Both the position numbers and the translations under genes were made by a program. Below, piece after piece: positions 21,984-29,636 of a stretch of 31,905 nucleotides of DNA; position 1 is the first letter of the stretch, and every line of letters starts with the position of its first letter. The notes below the pieces were generated by a model that saw only the letters and a program-made list of their open reading frames with translations, ran no database searches and was not told the origin of the DNA. The DNA comes from a virus: IMG/VR virus record IMGVR_UViG_3300050011_000089, positions 1 to 31,905 of that record, one strand, 5' to 3'.

Positions 21984-23930
21984 TTAGCTCTTGCCGATCG
22001 GACGTCCCGTCACGGGGTCCATGCGGCCGATGCCGCGTTGACGCATATAGGTGAGTCGCTTCGCGGCGTAGTCCGCTTTCTCCTGCGGGGTCGTGGCCGC
22101 CAGCGCCAGGGTGTCGATGGCCTTGAGGTATTCGTCCTCTCCGGCCGCGACCGCCGATTGGTCCTGCTCGCCGCCGCCCTCGACGCCGCCGATGGTCTTC
22201 TGGACCGCCGTCGCCGTCGCGCGCGTCATCGGGCCGCCGGGGCGGGGGCTCTTGGCGAACTTCTCGACCGTCGCCTGCAGGTCCGCGATCGTTGCCGCCT
22301 GCGCGGTCATCGTCGCCTGGACACTGTCGACTTGGGTCTTCGAGGCCTCGAGCGCCTTCGTCACGTCGCCGATGAGCGCCTTGAGTGCTTTCACGTCCTC
22401 GCCGTCCGTCGTCTCGCCGGGTGCCGGCGGGTCGGTCTTGACCTCGCCGCCCTTGGTGCCTTCCGCCGCGTGGGATGCGTTGCGCGCAGCGATTTCCGCC
22501 GGAGTCAAGCCGTCATCGCCAGTCGGGGGATCGTCGTCCCCGGTGCCCTTGGCGACCTTCTCCTCGTCGTCCTTGCCATCGCAGTCGGCACCGAGGCCTT
22601 TGGCATCGTCGTGGATCGACTGGACCTTCTCGAGGTCGCCCTTCGAATGACGGGCGCCAGCCTTCGTCACGCTCTTTTCGGTGGCGCAGCTGCCGCCCAA
22701 GGCGTGCGCGGTGTCGTGAATCGATTGGACCTTTTTCAGGTCCTCGGCGGAATGCCGGGCGCCAGCCTTGGAGATGCCGGTGGCCGACAACAGCGTCTTG
22801 AGCCGTTTCGAGAAGACCTGGACGCGGGTGCGCCGGCCGCGCTGGCATTTGGCGACCATCTCGATCGCCGCTGGCGTGCCGGCCTCGGGTTCCGCGTCGT
22901 CCTCCTCGCCGTCCTCGAATTGGGCCTCGAACTCGCTCGTGATGAACTCGAGCAGCAGCTGGAAGGCCAATCGGAGGGCCTGGACTTCGGCCGCTTCCGG
23001 GCTGTCGGTGTCGCCCGCCGCCGCATCCTGATTCGCTTCCCAGGCTTCATTCGCCAGCAGCATCTCGAGCGCCGCCATAATCTGCAGCGCCTGGGCGAGG
23101 TCGTACGGCTCCGCACGGACCGCCTTGAGAATGGCGGCCAAGCTGCCGGTCACGAGCTTCTCGGCGGTCTGGTCTTCCTTCTTTTTCCAGTCCTCCGGGA
23201 GCGCCTTCACGAAGCTGTCGCCCTTGCGATAGGCGATGGCGATGATCTTCCGTTTCACGAGGTCGCGCGCGGCCTGGCTGGTCTTCACTTCGCCGACGGC
23301 ATGGGCCGCCGCCGTGATGTCCTCCGGCTTTTTGATGGGAAAACTCTGATGCGGCCCCGCGAAGTCCTCCGCCGGAATCGTGTCGCGCATCTTGTCGCTG
23401 ATCTCGCGCTTGGCGACCGGCGCGTCGTCCTCGGCGGCCAGCGCCTTCACGATGTCGAAATCGGCATCGGGGCACGCGCCGTTGTCGACCACCGAGGTCT
23501 CGAAGAGCTTTTTCATCAGCACCCGGAAGCAGTCGACGCCGTTGGCCTTGGCGGCGATCCGTTCGCCGGGCCCGGCAATCGAGAACATACTGAGGGTGCC
23601 GTCTTGAATCTTGAGCCAGGTGTCCTCGGCGCCCTTGGAAATCTGCGCCTCGAGGATGATGCGGCGGTTCACGTCATCGAACTCGACATCGACGCGCTTG
23701 CCGACCGCCTTGGTCTTGTCGTGCATTTCCCGGATGTTGCCCTTCCAGGTCTGCACCGCCGCCTTCGCGGCGTCGTAATCGACGATGTCGCCCTGCTGGT
23801 CGAGCACCTCGGAGGTCATCACCCCGCGGATGGTTCGCGTCTCGGCATCCTTTTTTTCGATCGGGAAGAACAGCGTCTTGATGACGTCGCCGAGGGGCGC
23901 CTTGGCTGCCGGGGGCGTGACCGTCTTCAT
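21984..23930 (-). CDS. XkdF-like prohead protease fused to scaffold-like C-terminal region
   Basis: The 648-residue protein opens with an XkdF-type phage serine protease domain: RTIRGVMTSEVLDQQGDIVD (residues 32-51), NIREMHD with the presumed catalytic His70, and GTLSMFSIAG with the presumed nucleophile Ser117. Residues 177-240 (ISDKMRDTIPAEDFAGPHQS and onward to IIAIAYRKG) match a domain often appended in such phage proteins. Helical and acidic linkers follow, then two near-identical GARHS...IHD repeats (388-450). A C-terminal Gln/Ala-rich coiled coil (QVDSVQATMTAQAATIADLQ) looks like a scaffold. No separate scaffold gene is present, so this protein probably supplies both functions and is cleaved during capsid maturation. 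Confidence 0.82.
   Translation of the reverse strand: MKTVTPPAAKAPLGDVIKTLFFPIEKKDAETRTIRGVMTSEVLDQQGDIVDYDAAKAAVQTWKGNIREMHDKTKAVGKRVDVEFDDVNRRIILEAQISKGAEDTWLKIQDGTLSMFSIAGPGERIAAKANGVDCFRVLMKKLFETSVVDNGACPDADFDIVKALAAEDDAPVAKREISDKMRDTIPAEDFAGPHQSFPIKKPEDITAAAHAVGEVKTSQAARDLVKRKIIAIAYRKGDSFVKALPEDWKKKEDQTAEKLVTGSLAAILKAVRAEPYDLAQALQIMAALEMLLANEAWEANQDAAAGDTDSPEAAEVQALRLAFQLLLEFITSEFEAQFEDGEEDDAEPEAGTPAAIEMVAKCQRGRRTRVQVFSKRLKTLLSATGISKAGARHSAEDLKKVQSIHDTAHALGGSCATEKSVTKAGARHSKGDLEKVQSIHDDAKGLGADCDGKDDEEKVAKGTGDDDPPTGDDGLTPAEIAARNASHAAEGTKGGEVKTDPPAPGETTDGEDVKALKALIGDVTKALEASKTQVDSVQATMTAQAATIADLQATVEKFAKSPRPGGPMTRATATAVQKTIGGVEGGGEQDQSAVAAGEDEYLKAIDTLALAATTPQEKADYAAKRLTYMRQRGIGRMDPVTGRPIGKS
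22581..22769 (-). repeat. Two tandem GARHS-IHD protein repeats in the protease fusion
   Basis: The first unit has KAGARHSAEDLKKVQSIHD and the second KAGARHSKGDLEKVQSIHD. Each is followed by an A-L-G/G-L-G segment and one Cys. The unit is about 35 residues (105 bp). The strong identity points to a duplication within the gene. The same motif occurs, from memory, in other phage protease/scaffold proteins. Confidence 0.75.
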
Positions 23931-23951
23931 GCTGAGGCTCCTTGGAAGGGT

Positions 23952-24560
23952 TTAGCTCTCGTCGCTCGCGGCGCGGTCGTCGAGATGCGGCGCAAAGTTC
24001 CGCGTGCAGTCCGGATGCTCGAGCGGATTCTCGAGCGCCTCCTCGACCGACCAAGTCTCCCCATTCGCGTCCGCGCACTTCTCGTCGTCATCGCCATCCT
24101 CGACGTCGACGTCGTTGACGTCGTTTGCCTTATAGCCGAGGACGTTGCCGTGGTTGTACGCGATGCCGGTCTCGGTGCGCGCGATACGGTCCGCCCGCCA
24201 CCGGGAGTACCCCTCGAACTGGTCGCGGACGACATCGAGGACCTTGGTGCCCAGGGCGAATGAGGAATGGGCACCGCCGTCCTCGAAGGTGTGTCGGATC
24301 AGCGTGGCGACCCGATCACGGGTGACGTCGTTCAGTTGGACAATGCGTTCGCCGACATAGCTTGTGAGGAAGTCTGAGATAAAGGGGTCAGTAATGTCAA
24401 AAGTTCCCCCGACTTCTGTGGCACCTAGGTCGCCCGCAATCGTCACGAGATCGCGGTTGATTTGCTCGAAGCCGTCATCAGCGAATTTCTCGCCCCAGGC
24501 TTTCCACGGGAACGATTGCATCCGGGCGATCAAGGCGGCCGATCCGGTCTGGTCCGGCAT
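23952..24560 (-). CDS. MuF-like head morphogenesis protein, 202 aa
   Basis: The ATG at 24560 overlaps the stop of the repeat protein (TGATG) and is chosen over an upstream frame inside that gene. The C-terminal half has the Mu gpF/SPP1 gp7 signature: WRADRIARTETGIAYNHGNV (residues 121-140) and NPLEHPDCTRNFAPHLD (178-194), with a single Cys where many relatives have HPNCRC. An acidic stretch (VNDVDVEDGDDDE) precedes it. The N-terminal half is helical. The family links to portal and capsid and is thought to help DNA packaging or ejection. It is short for the family, which often exceeds 250 residues. Confidence 0.82.
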   Translation of the reverse strand: MPDQTGSAALIARMQSFPWKAWGEKFADDGFEQINRDLVTIAGDLGATEVGGTFDITDPFISDFLTSYVGERIVQLNDVTRDRVATLIRHTFEDGGAHSSFALGTKVLDVVRDQFEGYSRWRADRIARTETGIAYNHGNVLGYKANDVNDVDVEDGDDDEKCADANGETWSVEEALENPLEHPDCTRNFAPHLDDRAASDES

Positions 24561-25684
24561 CAGGCGGCCTCGTCCAGGAGCAGCGCGATGATGGCCTCGA
24601 CATCTTCGTGGCACCCAGCGGCGCGGACCGTGGCCGGGGCCAGGGGTGCCGTGGCGCCGTGGCCGTGATGCGCGACCGCCCCGTGGCCGGCGGCGGCAAC
24701 GGACCGGCTGGCGACGGCCGCGCTGGCCGTCGTGAGCGCGCCGGGCGCGCGTCCCGCCGCCTGCAGCGGGCCGATCCGGCTGCGGCCCTGACCGCCGAAG
24801 ATCCGGGGAAGGACGACGACCGGGGCATCGACGGCGGTGGGGGCTGGCGTCTCGCGGACGCGCGGCTCAGGCTCGGCCTGGACGAACCACCAGGCCGGCG
24901 CGCCGCCGCCGGTCCGGCGCTTGAGGGCCGTGCGCTGTCCAGTGCCCGCCGCCTGGATCGCCGCGCAGCGGGCCGCGCCGGTGCCGGTGACATCGCCGGC
25001 GGCGGCCGTATGGCCGGTGCCCGCGGCCTGGGCGCTCGGCACGGTGGCGGCGCCCGTACTGGTGAAACGTTCGACGCCGGCACCGGCGGCCCGGACGGGC
25101 GCCGACATCGCCGCAGCGGTCGAGAGGAATCGCTCAAGGCCCGCCCCGCTGGCGGTGGCCTTACCGAGGGTCGCGGCGCCGGCCCCGACGAAGACCTCCG
25201 CGCCAGAGGTCCCGGTGCCCGAGGCATGGGCCGGGGCGGTCGTGACGGCACCAGCGGCGGCTACGAACCGCTCAACGCCGGCCCCCGCCGCCGCCATTTT
25301 ACCGGTGGTGGCGGCTCCGGTGGCGGCGATGAACTTGAGCAGCGCCGCCGCCGCGGCGGCCATCTTGCCCGTGGTCGCCGCCCCGCTGGCGGCCCGGAAG
25401 GTCTCAAGACCCGCGCCGGCCGCGCTCGGGTGCCCGAGGGTGGGGGCGCCCGTGGCCGCGACAAACTGCTGCAGGCCAGACCCGGTGGCGCTCGCGGCGT
25501 GGAGCGCGGCGGCGGCCGTCGCGGCGACAAACGTCTGCAGGCCGACGCCGCTCCCGCTCGTGATGGCCGCGGCCGTCGTGGCCGCCCCCGATCCGGTCAC
25601 GCCGGTAGATCGACGAACGGTTGGATCGGAAAGGGTAATATCGGAGGGATTCGCCGCGCCGGGATAGAGGAAAAAATCCGGCAT
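24560..25684 (-). CDS. Ala/Gly-rich protein of about eight 22-residue repeats, 374 aa
   Basis: It is coupled on both sides by TGATG overlaps. After a 40-residue start (MPDFFLYPGAANPSDITLSD...) come repeats with the core GxG(L/V)xxF(x)AxxGAATTGKMAA (residues 45 to about 220). The third and fourth copies are nearly identical. A Pro/Arg-rich section with WWFVQAEPEPRVRETPAP follows, then another Ala/His-rich part (AAAGHGAVAHHGHGATAPLA) and an acidic helical end. Repeats of GSG-AATx type are known in virion-associated proteins of environmental phages and may form beta-solenoid fibres. This is inference. No enzymatic motif is seen. Confidence 0.75.
   Translation of the reverse strand: MPDFFLYPGAANPSDITLSDPTVRRSTGVTGSGAATTAAAITSGSGVGLQTFVAATAAAALHAASATGSGLQQFVAATGAPTLGHPSAAGAGLETFRAASGAATTGKMAAAAAALLKFIAATGAATTGKMAAAGAGVERFVAAAGAVTTAPAHASGTGTSGAEVFVGAGAATLGKATASGAGLERFLSTAAAMSAPVRAAGAGVERFTSTGAATVPSAQAAGTGHTAAAGDVTGTGAARCAAIQAAGTGQRTALKRRTGGGAPAWWFVQAEPEPRVRETPAPTAVDAPVVVLPRIFGGQGRSRIGPLQAAGRAPGALTTASAAVASRSVAAAGHGAVAHHGHGATAPLAPATVRAAGCHEDVEAIIALLLDEAA
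25025..25552 (-). repeat. 66-bp imperfect tandem repeats encoding 22-residue units
   Basis: About eight copies are visible in the translation, each beginning with G-x-G-(L/V) and an aromatic two or three residues later, and usually containing GAATTGK or a variant. Copies of residues 90-111 and 112-133 share ten of the last eleven residues. The periodicity is strict in the middle and degenerates at both ends, as expected for repeat expansion and decay. Confidence 0.7.
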
Positions 25685-26022
25685 CAGGTGCCTGTGAGGG
25701 TGTTCACCGTGGTGCCGGCGACGTCAGGAGACCCGGGCAAATAGCCCACCGCATATTGTTGAATGACCGGCGAGGCGCCGAGGGCGTAATGCCCGCTGGC
25801 GTCTGAGGTGCCCACGGCCGCGACGGAATTGTCAGGGGTCCGAAAGATGACGACCGAGCAGTTCGGCAGCGGGTTGCCGGAGGCATCGCGGGTGACGCCG
25901 CTGATCGTAAAGGGATATTCGTACGGAGAATTGAGACCGTCTTCGTAGCTTCGCACCACCGGCATGGACCGCGGGACATACGGAACGCCATGCATCGCGT
26001 TGGACTGAAACGATCCCGGCAT
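25684..26022 (-). CDS. Carboxypeptidase-regulatory-like (Ig-type) domain protein, 112 aa
   Basis: Residues 36-80 (PFTISGVTRDASGNPLPNCS, then VVIFRTPDNSVAAVGTSDAS and GHYAL) match the carboxypeptidase regulatory-like beta-sandwich, with the usual GxVxDxxGxPLxxxxV...TxxDGxY pattern. This domain is common on phage surfaces and adhesins. The N-terminus (FQSNAMHGVPYVPRSMPVVR) may attach it to the head. It lies next to the repeat protein, with which it is translationally coupled. I infer a decoration or fibre accessory protein. Confidence 0.7.
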   Translation of the reverse strand: MPGSFQSNAMHGVPYVPRSMPVVRSYEDGLNSPYEYPFTISGVTRDASGNPLPNCSVVIFRTPDNSVAAVGTSDASGHYALGASPVIQQYAVGYLPGSPDVAGTTVNTLTGT

Positions 26023-26026
26023 CGGG

Positions 26027-26557
26027 TTAGTTGCCCGAATAAATGGCGACGTACTGCGGAACGACCGAATTGGTCGCCGAGAGCGTTTTGCGAATCGTGA
26101 TGTTGCCGTTGATCGTGCTATCGACGGAGGCTTGCGTGCCGCCGAACACGATCGTGTTCGGATTGGCGGTGCCGCTGGAGACGCCGCCGTTGAACGTCAT
26201 GAAGCCGCTCCCGGTGCATTTGCTGTTCGCGCCGGCCGCGCCGATGCTCTGGAACACCAGGGTAAACTCGAGGTACCAGGCGGCGATCGCGCACGTCACG
26301 GTGCCGACCGTCAGGCTGACGCCGAGCGTCGTGCCGGCCGGCCCCCATTGGGGCGTAATGATGGCCGTGCCGCCGGTCAGCGAGATGGTGCCGCCCGCGA
26401 AGACTTTGTAAATCTTTCCGGCCTTCGCATCGTTGGCGAAGATCGGCGTCCAGGTGATGCCGGCCCACATATCCTCGATCGAGGTCGACGAGAGCGTGGT
26501 GAGCGGCGCGACCGGCGGATCGATGTAGGGGCCGTCGGTGAAGAGTTGTCGTCCCAT
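26027..26557 (-). CDS. Beta-rich virion-like protein, 176 aa
   Basis: The N-terminus (MGRQLFTDGPYIDPPVAPLT) is followed by TSIEDMWAGITWTPIFANDA, then an all-beta section with alternating hydrophobic residues (GGTISLTGGTAIITPQWGPA, AAWYLEFTLVFQSIGAAG). It has two cysteines in the beta domain. It ends TLSATNSVVPQYVAIYSGN. There is no signal peptide. It resembles single-sandwich proteins of phage heads or fibres, including the C-terminal part of the 315-residue protein at 18159. A head decoration role is possible, but nothing decides it. Confidence 0.68.
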   Translation of the reverse strand: MGRQLFTDGPYIDPPVAPLTTLSSTSIEDMWAGITWTPIFANDAKAGKIYKVFAGGTISLTGGTAIITPQWGPAGTTLGVSLTVGTVTCAIAAWYLEFTLVFQSIGAAGANSKCTGSGFMTFNGGVSSGTANPNTIVFGGTQASVDSTINGNITIRKTLSATNSVVPQYVAIYSGN

Positions 26558-26558
26558 G

Positions 26559-26798
26559 TTAGCTCTGTACTCCTGCGGGCATCAGAACCCGCGTCATCTC
26601 CACGTCCAGCTGCCCGGTGATCTTGTCGATGCCGACCGCCTCGATCTTCCAGACCCGCCGACAGTCCGGGCACCCGAAGATCGTCCCAGGTTTTCCGAAG
26701 ACCATCAGCGTGCGTTTCGTCTCGCAGGCGCAGGCCAAGGCGATATTCACGACGAAGGCTTTCAGGGCGGGTTCACCGTCGAGAATCTGGATGGTCAT
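26559..26798 (-). CDS. Small zinc-ribbon-like protein, 79 aa
   Basis: This 79-residue protein starts TIQILDGEPALKAFVVN. It carries CAC (about residues 23-25) and CPDC (43-46), a probable Cys4 or Cys3 zinc site. The rest is a short beta strand pattern (GIDKITGQLDVEMTRVLMP). It lies in a run of small genes between portal and MuF-like protein. The function is unknown. The Cys spacing is compatible with structural zinc binding. Confidence 0.65.
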   Translation of the reverse strand: MTIQILDGEPALKAFVVNIALACACETKRTLMVFGKPGTIFGCPDCRRVWKIEAVGIDKITGQLDVEMTRVLMPAGVQS

Positions 26799-26802
26799 CG
26801 GT

Positions 26803-27219
26803 TTAGTGCTCCGGCAGAGTCAATGTCAAAGCCGACAGCGAGGCCTGCGCGTGAATCTGGAAGGCCACGCTGTCGAAGTTGATATCGGCGCCGCTCGTCG
26901 AGATGCTCATGTCGCACACCACCGTCGTGTGATCGCTCTTGTAGAGCCGCGCCCAAGTCGCCGTCCCCGTAGCGTTGATGTCCGTATCGGTGCCGATCGC
27001 GTTCGCGGTCGCCACGCCAGCCATCGCGTTCCCGAACGCCGGGCTGCCGAAGGTGAGGTTGGCGAGGTTCACCTGGGTCGTGATGGCGGTGTTCGCATTG
27101 GCGGGCTGCCCGGTGCCCGTGCTGTCGTAAATGTCAAGGAAGCCGCCGTTCAGCAGCGCCGTGATGGCGTTGACCGCCGCGTTGACGGTGGCGTCGGCTA
27201 GTTGGAGATCGTTCGCCAT
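26803..27219 (-). CDS. Hypothetical virion-like protein, 138 aa
   Basis: It begins 3 nt after the portal stop. The N-terminus (DLQLADATVNAAVNAITALL) is helical. The following residues are a beta-rich sandwich (NGGFLDIYDSTGTGQPANAN, TATWARLYKSDHTTVVCDMS, ADINFDSVAFQIHAQASLSA). Proteins of this type, with 'NGGFLxIYxGxxP' early on, are common near portals of environmental siphophages, in my recollection. A minor capsid or decoration role is the best guess. Confidence 0.68.
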   Translation of the reverse strand: MANDLQLADATVNAAVNAITALLNGGFLDIYDSTGTGQPANANTAITTQVNLANLTFGSPAFGNAMAGVATANAIGTDTDINATGTATWARLYKSDHTTVVCDMSISTSGADINFDSVAFQIHAQASLSALTLTLPEH

Positions 27220-27222
27220 CGA

Positions 27223-29310
27223 TTATGCCGTCCCTTCAAGGGTGCCGGTCGGAACCGCCGCGGCACCGAGAATTTCCCCCTGCGCGCCGCGCACGAGGCG
27301 GCGGTCGCTGGTCGGGGGCATGTTGATCGTGATCGGCGCATGGACGTGGACCGGCGCGGGAGCCTGTGCGCCCTCCGCCACCTTCGAGACCACCGCCTCG
27401 ATCCGGTCGAGCGTCAAATCGGCGGCGGTCTTCTCGAGCGGCGTGCCGTTGTCCTTCGGCAACCGGGCGACCTCGGGCGCGAGATGCTGGACGACCGCGG
27501 TGCCCATTTTGAGGAAGTGCTTCGCCGTGTGCGCGTGCAGCTTCTTCTCGAGGCCGCGGATCGCCGTGGTCGTCTTCCGGGCCTTCTGGACGGCGGACTC
27601 CGCGAGGTCGAACGTCTGGACCACCGCAGCGACGGTACTCAGCTGGTCGAGCCGCTTGGCGATCTCGGCGTGGACGAGGGGCGGAATCGCCACGGGCCGC
27701 CACGGCCGAACGGGCTGGTGTTTCTTGACGTCCTTGATCGCCGCGGCGCGCCATTTCTTCAGCTCGGCCCCGATCGCCGCCCCCTCGGGGCCTTGACCGC
27801 CCACGGGCGGCGTCCCGGCGGCCGGCGCCGCGCCGGCGGGCGGCACGAGCTCGTCATCGGTGGTGAGCGGGTCATCGTCGGGAATCCCGACCTCCTCGAC
27901 GAGCACGGGCCCGGCGCTGGTCATGATGTACGGGCCCATCCCGATCGGGGTCTCGCCGTCGCGCTCACGGAGCTCATCGACGCTCACCTTCCCCATGTTC
28001 ACATAGAGCTGGTCGGCGCGCGCCTGGATCAGCTTGTCCTCGGACTCGCCGCCCGCGAACATGAACCGGAAGTCGGGGGCGCCGAGGTCGCTGGCGATGA
28101 TCTCGTCAAAGATGTCCTGGAAGTAGTTCGCCAAGGGCCGTACGCCGACGCGGTAGACGACGTTCTCCTGTTGCTTGCCGGTGGCTTTGTTCACGTCGGC
28201 GGTGAAGCCGATCTCGGAGGGCGGCACGGCCATCGCCGCGCAGCGGATCTTCAGCAGCCACTCGTCGAACTTCGTCGTGAAGTCGGGCTCGGTGAACTGC
28301 TTCATGGTCGCCCCGCTGCCCTTCGGCACCATGCGGAGCCGCCGGCGCGCGGTGAGGTTGCCGGCCAGCGCGTCGTTGAGGAAGCGTTCGGCCTCCTCGA
28401 TCTGCTCGGGTGTCCAGTCGCCCGGCGCGTCGATGATGCCCTCGGGGATGTTCCCGTCGGTGTAGTACGCCAGGTTGAAGATGTTCCGGCTGATCGCCGC
28501 GTTCACCGACAGCAGCACGGCTTCGATCGGGCTCAAGCCGTAGGGCGTATCGGTGCGCTGGCACCGGGGGCGGTAGATGAGGTCGTCGGTCGAGCAATCG
28601 CCGCCCTCGAGGTACTGGCCGTTGATGATCTGGCGGTAGGCCACGTTGGGCGGCTCGGGAATGTCGCCGGTCTGGTCGAGCTGGATGACGAAGGTCGCGC
28701 CGTCCTTGATTTCGAGGGCGTGCAGGCTGTCGTCGTAATTCCGGCGCTTGTAGATCGAGAGCGCGTCGACGACGAGCACTTCCTCGATCGCCAGCCGCAG
28801 CCAATCATTGAACGATCGCCGCTTGTCCGGCTTCATGAAGAAGGCCTTGATCTCGGCGATCTTCTGCTCGTCCCCTTTGCTCCGCGTGGCCCCTTTTTTC
28901 TGGTCCCGGGTGGTGACGTCCCAATCGAGCGAGGTCATCTGGTTTTTGCGGGTCTCGATGCAAATACGGAAGACCTCATCGACCTGGGCGAGATCGCGCA
29001 GGATGCGGAAGGGCGTCTTCGCCTTTTGGCGCGGCGTATAGCTGAGGTTGTACCCGTACGGGGTATTGAACCGCATCGGGCCCGTCGGCTGGTCGGCCGG
29101 TGGCGGCTCGGTCGGCATCACCGCGAGGGCGCCGGGGTTCGGACGGATGCCCCGCGCCGGCGCCGCCGTGAAGAGCGGCGTGGCGAGGCCGGACGCCACG
29201 CGGGCCTGCTCGGTCATGTCGGCGCTGCCGACCACGGCACCCGGGGCCATCTTCTCGATGGGGTGGCCGATCTGAACTTTGAGCGGCCCGAGTTCCAGCT
29301 GGAAGTTCAT
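27223..29310 (-). CDS. Portal protein
   Basis: The ATG at 29310 overlaps the stop of the zinc-ribbon gene (ATGA), so an upstream in-frame extension is rejected. The 695-residue protein has a portal core at about residues 80-480: RFNTPYGYNLSYTPR, LAQVDEVFRICIETRKNQMT, IEEVLVVDALSIYKRRN, CQRTDTPYGLSPIEAVLLS and YYTDGNIPEGIIDAPGDWT, then a DVNKATGK segment. A long C-terminal region (490-695) with a Pro/Ala linker and charged helices is larger than usual and may extend into the head. Portal subunits form the dodecameric ring through which DNA enters. It lies near the terminase gene, as expected. Confidence 0.9.
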   Translation of the reverse strand: MNFQLELGPLKVQIGHPIEKMAPGAVVGSADMTEQARVASGLATPLFTAAPARGIRPNPGALAVMPTEPPPADQPTGPMRFNTPYGYNLSYTPRQKAKTPFRILRDLAQVDEVFRICIETRKNQMTSLDWDVTTRDQKKGATRSKGDEQKIAEIKAFFMKPDKRRSFNDWLRLAIEEVLVVDALSIYKRRNYDDSLHALEIKDGATFVIQLDQTGDIPEPPNVAYRQIINGQYLEGGDCSTDDLIYRPRCQRTDTPYGLSPIEAVLLSVNAAISRNIFNLAYYTDGNIPEGIIDAPGDWTPEQIEEAERFLNDALAGNLTARRRLRMVPKGSGATMKQFTEPDFTTKFDEWLLKIRCAAMAVPPSEIGFTADVNKATGKQQENVVYRVGVRPLANYFQDIFDEIIASDLGAPDFRFMFAGGESEDKLIQARADQLYVNMGKVSVDELRERDGETPIGMGPYIMTSAGPVLVEEVGIPDDDPLTTDDELVPPAGAAPAAGTPPVGGQGPEGAAIGAELKKWRAAAIKDVKKHQPVRPWRPVAIPPLVHAEIAKRLDQLSTVAAVVQTFDLAESAVQKARKTTTAIRGLEKKLHAHTAKHFLKMGTAVVQHLAPEVARLPKDNGTPLEKTAADLTLDRIEAVVSKVAEGAQAPAPVHVHAPITINMPPTSDRRLVRGAQGEILGAAAVPTGTLEGTA

Positions 29311-29636
29311 ACGTTGAGCCTCAACGGAGAATTGCCGGCGCGTGTCGTGAGGCCTGGCCCTCCGTGCCACCGCTGCTCGAACACCTGGCCGTCGTACGTG
29401 ACGGTCGGCGCATCGAGGTCGACGGAGGAGGGAGGAGGAGGCGCCGCCGCGGGCGGATCGGGCCACGCGCGACGGTCTGGATTGCTACGATAACACGCTA
29501 GGCAGAGAAACGTCGCGTGCTTCCGGTCACCTAGGCGCGGCTTTTTGCAGCCGCAGCGCCGGCAGCGCGACCACGTTACGCGGCGCCGACGGCGGCCAGA
29601 ACCATGCGGGCGGTGAGCCGGCGGTCCCGCGTCCAC
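29307..29636 (-). CDS. Zinc-ribbon protein, start uncertain (GTG 29636)
   Basis: This C-terminal stretch of a long open frame has a clear cysteine cluster, RCRRCGCKKPRLGDRK followed by FLCLACYRSNP, two CxC/CxxC pairs about 20 residues apart. A Pro-rich linker (PPAAAPPPPSS) and a short beta segment (TVTYDGQVFEQRW) follow. It is ATGA-coupled to the portal gene. The nearest credible start is the GTG at 29636, inside the end of the 81-residue gene, but no good ribosome site precedes it. The same frame is open upstream into the winged-helix region, so this may instead be the C-terminus of a longer protein. Confidence 0.5.
   Translation of the reverse strand: MDAGPPAHRPHGSGRRRRRVTWSRCRRCGCKKPRLGDRKHATFLCLACYRSNPDRRAWPDPPAAAPPPPSSVDLDAPTVTYDGQVFEQRWHGGPGLTTRAGNSPLRLNV

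Noticed and set aside
20487-24263. A 1258-codon open frame on the plus strand opposite capsid and protease genes
   Set aside because: It is the antisense of two well-supported genes. The Arg/Val/Asp/Leu-rich composition with no domain pattern is typical of shadow frames in GC-rich DNA.
27202-29493. A 763-codon plus-strand frame opposite the portal gene
   Set aside because: Antisense shadow of the portal. No recognisable motif, and it lacks a plausible promoter or neighbour on that strand.
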